DNA of 64,000 nucleotides from Caenorhabditis remanei. Its lineage: Eukaryota > Nematoda > Chromadorea > Rhabditida > Rhabditidae. The translations under genes and the position numbers were made by a program. The notes beneath the pieces were generated by a model. It was given only the letters and a program-made list of their open reading frames with translations, ran no database searches and was not told the DNA's origin. The first letter of the stretch is position 1; every line of letters starts with the position of its first letter. The stretch covers positions 992,001 through 1,056,000 of the forward strand of contig NC_071331.1 in NCBI RefSeq assembly GCF_010183535.1. Direction: 5' to 3'. This document shows, in pieces, positions 60,201 through 64,000 of the stretch.

Positions 60201-61411
60201 AACCGATTGTATGAGTCCTACAAGAGCATGAAGGAGATCGAGAAGGAATTTTTGGACGCCGGACATCAAGCAGGATATCTCGGAAACGAGCAACTTCGAT
60301 TCCGGATTGTGTCCCCATCTGAACTGTCCGAAGATGAGATGAAGGCTCTTCAGTTCCACAATGGAGTGTATTGCCGTCCAAGTCGGAAAGGAGATGGATA
60401 CATCTCAGTTGCATTCACATGGGATGGCCACGATTCGAATATGCTGCCAAGAGGACTCGACATCTTTCCAAGGAATCCAGATCACAAAGACAAGGAGATT
60501 GAACCGATCAGCATCTTCTCCGAATTGTGCGATGTCATGTGTTATCCACTTTTCTACCCAGATGGACTTGGAGGTTGGGNNNNNNNNNNNNNNNNNNNNN
60601 NNNNNNNNNNNNNNNNNNNNNNNNNNNNNNNNNNNNNNNNNNNNNNNNNNNNNNNNNNNNNNNNNNNNNNNNNNNNNNNGATTGAAAAAATATCCTCGCT
60701 ACACCGGAAAAAAGAGTGAAACACCAACATTCGAACAACGAATCAAAGAGCATTTGGAAATCATCAAGGAAAATGGAGAGGACCCGGACGATTACTTCGA
60801 CTACGACTTCACTACAGAATTCAAAAACATGGAAATTTCGAAATCAAATGAAAAACAAAAAAAGAAGCCTGCTGACGATGACATGGACATGGATGATGAC
60901 ATGGATGATGACATGGACGATGACATGGACGATGACATGGATGATGACTATCAGAAAGATGAGGCCGCCTTGAATGAAGAGGATGATCCGATGAAGTGAG
61001 TTGCTTTTTAAGTTTGACAAATAAAAATTACATTTTTTCAGCTTGGACAATGAAAAAATTTTGGCATATGGAGAACTTGAAGACATGCAAGAAAACCCAT
61101 TGAACGATGAAATCGGACAAGAACCCAACTTGATTAGAGTGGAAAGGTACGGAGAATATTATTACGTGCTGGATAAGAGCAAGAAGACAAGGGACATCCC
61201 TCTGACTGATATGGATCCATTCGGTCCAGAAGATATTGCGACATTCAATTCTGACGGCGAGGAAGAAGAATTTTTCGATGTCAGCAATTATGTCTGGCAA
61301 ACCGAATTGGAGGAGAAAGAAGTGGAAGTTCCTGGAGAAGACGAAGAAGTTGCTGAGGGATGTGCAAAAGCCTATGAGGAATATGAGGATGGCCTCGATG
61401 ACCTCGATTAA
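57212..61411 (+). CDS. Helitron-encoded protein: macro-like plus pre-Rep region, no Rep/helicase
   Basis: Exons 57212-57449, 57501-58808, 58858-60995 (with 100 N) and 61042-61411 give about 1,317 residues if the gap is empty. Residues 1-140 are highly basic and coiled-coil-like (KREKARDRKREQRQKEAEEK). Residues about 148-330 resemble a macro domain: VETNAIVVPYYDG, then THLRASYLSCLLTA, SLAFPIFGVHGCYKKS and LQLIYFVTANLDAY. The Asn-Ala-Ala-Asn loop is replaced by VVPYY, so ADP-ribose binding is doubtful. Residues 824-845, CPWCGALKFACETSWNCC followed by KNGKVWIPP, and 1078-1089, YPLFYPDGLGGW, match segments that precede the Rep domain in Helitron proteins. An acidic DDMDDD stretch and a Glu/Asp-rich last exon follow. 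The HUH nuclease and the helicase are absent. A role in transposition is inferred. Confidence 0.8.
60580..60679. other. Assembly gap of 100 N
   Basis: Exactly 100 N within exon 3, just after the YPLFYPDGLGGW codons. The flanking bases GGTTGGG and GATTGAAAA join without loss or overlap when compared with unit 4 (GGTTGGGGATTG), so the gap is probably a default-size scaffold join. Confidence 0.95.
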
Positions 61412-61466
61412 TTCTTTTTCAGAACATTTATTTTGTTTCTTTTTATTGTAGATTTTTAATTTGAAT

Positions 61467-61472
61467 AATAAA
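61467..61472 (+). terminator. Polyadenylation signal, unit 5 gene
   Basis: AATAAA 56 bp after the stop at 61,411, same spacing as in unit 4. Confidence 0.6.
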
Positions 61473-61885
61473 ACTTAAAAAATAATAACAGCCTTTTTTT
61501 TGCATTCAAAACATTTCTTTCCAGAGCCATCTTCTTATTACTCAACTTCCCGGGATGGCAAAAACATCAGTCAATGGAGAAACTGCCCGACACATGTGTC
61601 CCCACAGGGTGGTAGATTTACAGTTTTGCCATCGCGGCTTCAGATGTGTCCCCACAGGGTGATAACCCACTGATAAACTTCAGAAGCTTCGCGCCTCGCG
61701 GCGCCCCAGCCTCTAAACTTCAAATCCTTATAACTCGGCTCAAAATTGTCGTAGAACCTTCATCTTACTACCATTCGAAAGCTACTGATCTCCTCTTTGC
61801 TTGGGTCACATAAAATAGAAAATCGCTCATAACTTGGTTCAAAATGGTCGTAGAACAAAAATTCAAAGCTTGCTGGGCACTGCGC

Positions 61886-61936
61886 GTGGGGCGAAGCCCC
61901 ACCTAGCGGAGCGAGCCGTTAGGCTCGGGACGCTAG
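61886..61936 (+). other. Helitron 3' terminal hairpins, unit 5
   Basis: Stems at 61,886-61,902 and 61,903-61,936; CTAG at 61,933-61,936 abuts the TC of unit 6. Confidence 0.85.
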
Positions 61937-64000
61937 TCTGCCGCCTTCTTCCATAAAACCCCGTAGGTATGGGGTGACACAACTTTTGTGTCTGAATTCG
62001 TGTCACGCCTCGGTTCTCAGAGATGACTGGACCGATTTACTTGCTTTTTTTTTTGATAGCTTGGAAAGCTCTTCTATATGACGGCTTTACAGTGGTTTTT
62101 TGATTGAGCCACTCGGAGCTGAGCTGTGAGCCGTAGAATGGAGCCAACTCGAAAATTTGGCCAAAAAAAATAAATTTTTTCAACTTCCACAGCTTCTGGC
62201 GGGATCAGTTTTTGAGTTATGACTATGAAAAGTATATAGGTTTGTAGAGGATGAGTTTGGCTAAAAAGTAAAAAAAAAATTATATTGATAACTCTTTTCA
62301 AAAAATTTTTATGAGCGGCAAAGTGAAAAAATTCTGGAAATTTTCGAAAAAAAAAATTTTTTTTCAACTTTCATGGCTTCTGGTGGGATCAGTTTTTAAG
62401 TTATGGCTGTCAAAAGTATATAGGTTTGTAGAGGATGAATGTGGCTAAAAAGTGAAAAAAGAATTATATTGATACCTTTTTTCAAAAAATTTTTATGAGC
62501 GGCAAAGTGGAAAAATGTCGGAAATTTTGAAAATTCTCAATTTTTTCACTTTGTCTCTTATATCTCGGGTTGTGTTTGATACTTTTACTTGAAACTTACT
62601 TATTGTACGTAAAATTGGACGGGGAATCCGTTAAAATAAAAAGATTTATGATCGGAGTGACCGTTTTCCCAGGACACCCAGTCAAACACGCAAAATACAC
62701 CAAAAAGGCGACTTGCCGACACCTCCCCCCCTTTTTCTTCCGGCGCCTGTAGCGCGCGTAGTTTTGAGAAATTGTTATTTCTGACAAAAATATATGACGT
62801 AGAATAAAAATCTGAACAAACTGATATAAAATTTGTAATACTTTTAGTGAAAAAATTTTTCAGGAGGCGTTTTTTTCCTGTTTTTTAGGGGTTTTTGGCC
62901 CGCACTGAAAAATTTTTCCACTAAAAATGTTTTGCTTTTCTGATATGTTAGTCAGCTCGGGATTATCTAATGGAATATATAAGTTTCAGCCAAATCGGCC
63001 CGGTGGGAGCTGAGCTGTGGAGAAAACAGCTTTTGCAGTGGGTTTTCGAGCTGGGGCGCTTCTGCCGCATTTTTCTTGAGTGTTTTTGTTGGGATTGTTC
63101 TGATTTTCAAATATGTTATTGGCATTGCAATTATCTAATGGATAAAAAAAAGATTTTCAGAAAATATTGATTTTGAGCCGAGTTACAGTGACTCAAACTT
63201 TCAAAACGCCATAACTCGCTTCAAAGTGCAAATAGGCCTTATTTACGATTTTTTCTGTGGGAGGGTGACCTGACCCACTGCCCTTCGGCACTCTTATCGG
63301 ATTCTCATCGGGGATATGGGAAGAATATTTGAATTTTGGGTCTTCTGGAAAGCGGAAAAGGTGGGGTCATGACCGGTGGTGAACTCATTGTTGACCTACT
63401 TTTTCAAAAATACCAAAACAAGACACTATTTTGAATAGTCATCATTTTTCTTCGCCTCCTGGGAAAGGATTATGACGTATGATGACTATTTGACCCAGTT
63501 TTGATTCCATCTCTGATAAACAACTGATGACCTACATTTTCAAATTCAAATTCACGTCAACGGCGCGCCAGCCTACAACTTCAATCAATCGTAACTCTGT
63601 TCAAAATTGCCGTAGAATGTTAATTTTTTTTGCATTCGAATTCTTTTGAAGTGTATTTTTATGCTGTTGAAACATTGCGCAGTGCTTTGTTATATACTTT
63701 TTTGTTTTCCGAGCCGCCAGTATACTTTTTCTTATTATTTTAACCGTCGGCTCACTTCTTAAAGTCCCTTTGATCAAAGCCGACAGATACAGTATATCTT
63801 ATCTTCCAAACGCAGTATACTCCATCTTATCTTTCGCGCGCGAGTACGCAGAAATGGTTGAGTACGCAGAAATGGTTGAGTACGCAGAAATGGTTGAGTA
63901 CGCAGAATAGGTTCCAAAGTCGATGTGCTCGATTCTTGGCAATACCAAATCATTATATCCCATTCGACATCGTCTTGGATGGTGACTCGAAAGCAACCTC
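61937..64000 (+). mobile_element. Helitron unit 6, long form, cut by window end
   Basis: Starts TCTGCCGCCTTCTTCC and matches units 4 and 5 to the end of the window, including the 18-bp array (63,842-63,913). Its T run after 62,044 and A run near 63,144 have the unit 4 lengths (ten and eight), not those of unit 5. The gene start would lie about 115 bp beyond the window. Confidence 0.85.

Larger units (their letters stand above)
55032..61936 (+). mobile_element. Helitron unit 5, long form with assembly gap
   Basis: Same organisation as unit 4. Without the 100 N at 60,580-60,679 it is 6,805 bp against 6,806 bp in unit 4. The differences I found are homopolymer lengths: nine T after 55,139 against ten; seven A near 56,237 against eight; seven A near 60,857 against six. 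Confidence 0.85.

Overview
The window is nuclear DNA of a nematode, most likely a Caenorhabditis species. The evidence is AT-rich sequence, introns of 46-51 bp ending in TTTTCAG-type acceptors, a Sra-superfamily-like chemoreceptor gene, and many Tc/mariner-type and palindromic elements. Only one non-transposon gene can be modelled across its length. Almost everything else is mobile DNA, relics of mobile DNA, or old segmental duplications.

Positions 1-18,000: no convincing gene. The sequence holds three diverged copies (about 3.6-10.4 kb, 10.4-15.1 kb and 15.5-18.0 kb) of the flank of a chemoreceptor gene, with two decayed copies of its last exon at 12,474 and 15,709. Small inverted-repeat elements interrupt them, several with clear target duplications: hAT-like at 1,472, 5,223 and 7,049; TA-type at 2,155 and 10,037; and a palindrome built from TTATCGATAA words at 10,421.

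Positions 17,978-24,605 (minus): a seven-exon 7TM chemoreceptor gene with an apparent frameshift in exon 6. Its fourth intron is 5.3 kb and contains a dead CR1-like LINE (19,028-21,932) and a dead mariner (22,000-23,248).

Positions 24,600-42,300: gene-poor. It holds a 1.6-kb palindrome (27,004-28,616) with a matching empty site nearby, an 868-bp palindrome (31,272-32,139), a palindrome made of 'TAGTAAATGAG' minisatellites (35,908-36,345), a TA-type MITE at 37,665, a tRNA-like Pol III promoter at 35,113, and small related ORFs at 28.7, 32.7 and 37.3 kb.

Positions 42,583-64,000: a head-to-tail array of six Helitron-type units. All complete units start TCTGCC and end with two hairpins plus CTAG, and neighbours abut exactly as CTAG|TC. 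Three are short deletion derivatives (1.85-1.90 kb) and three are 6.8-kb units (the last cut by the window end). Each complete 6.8-kb unit carries one four-exon gene for a protein of about 1,317 residues. It has a basic N-terminus, a macro-domain-like region, the Cys-rich and YPLFYPDGLGGW segments that precede the Rep nuclease in Helitron proteins, and an acidic tail, but no Rep or helicase. The two complete long copies differ, where I compared them, only in homopolymer lengths; one such difference frameshifts the first copy, and the second contains a 100-N assembly gap. The array begins beside, and perhaps interrupts, a coding fragment on the opposite strand (42,306-42,582).
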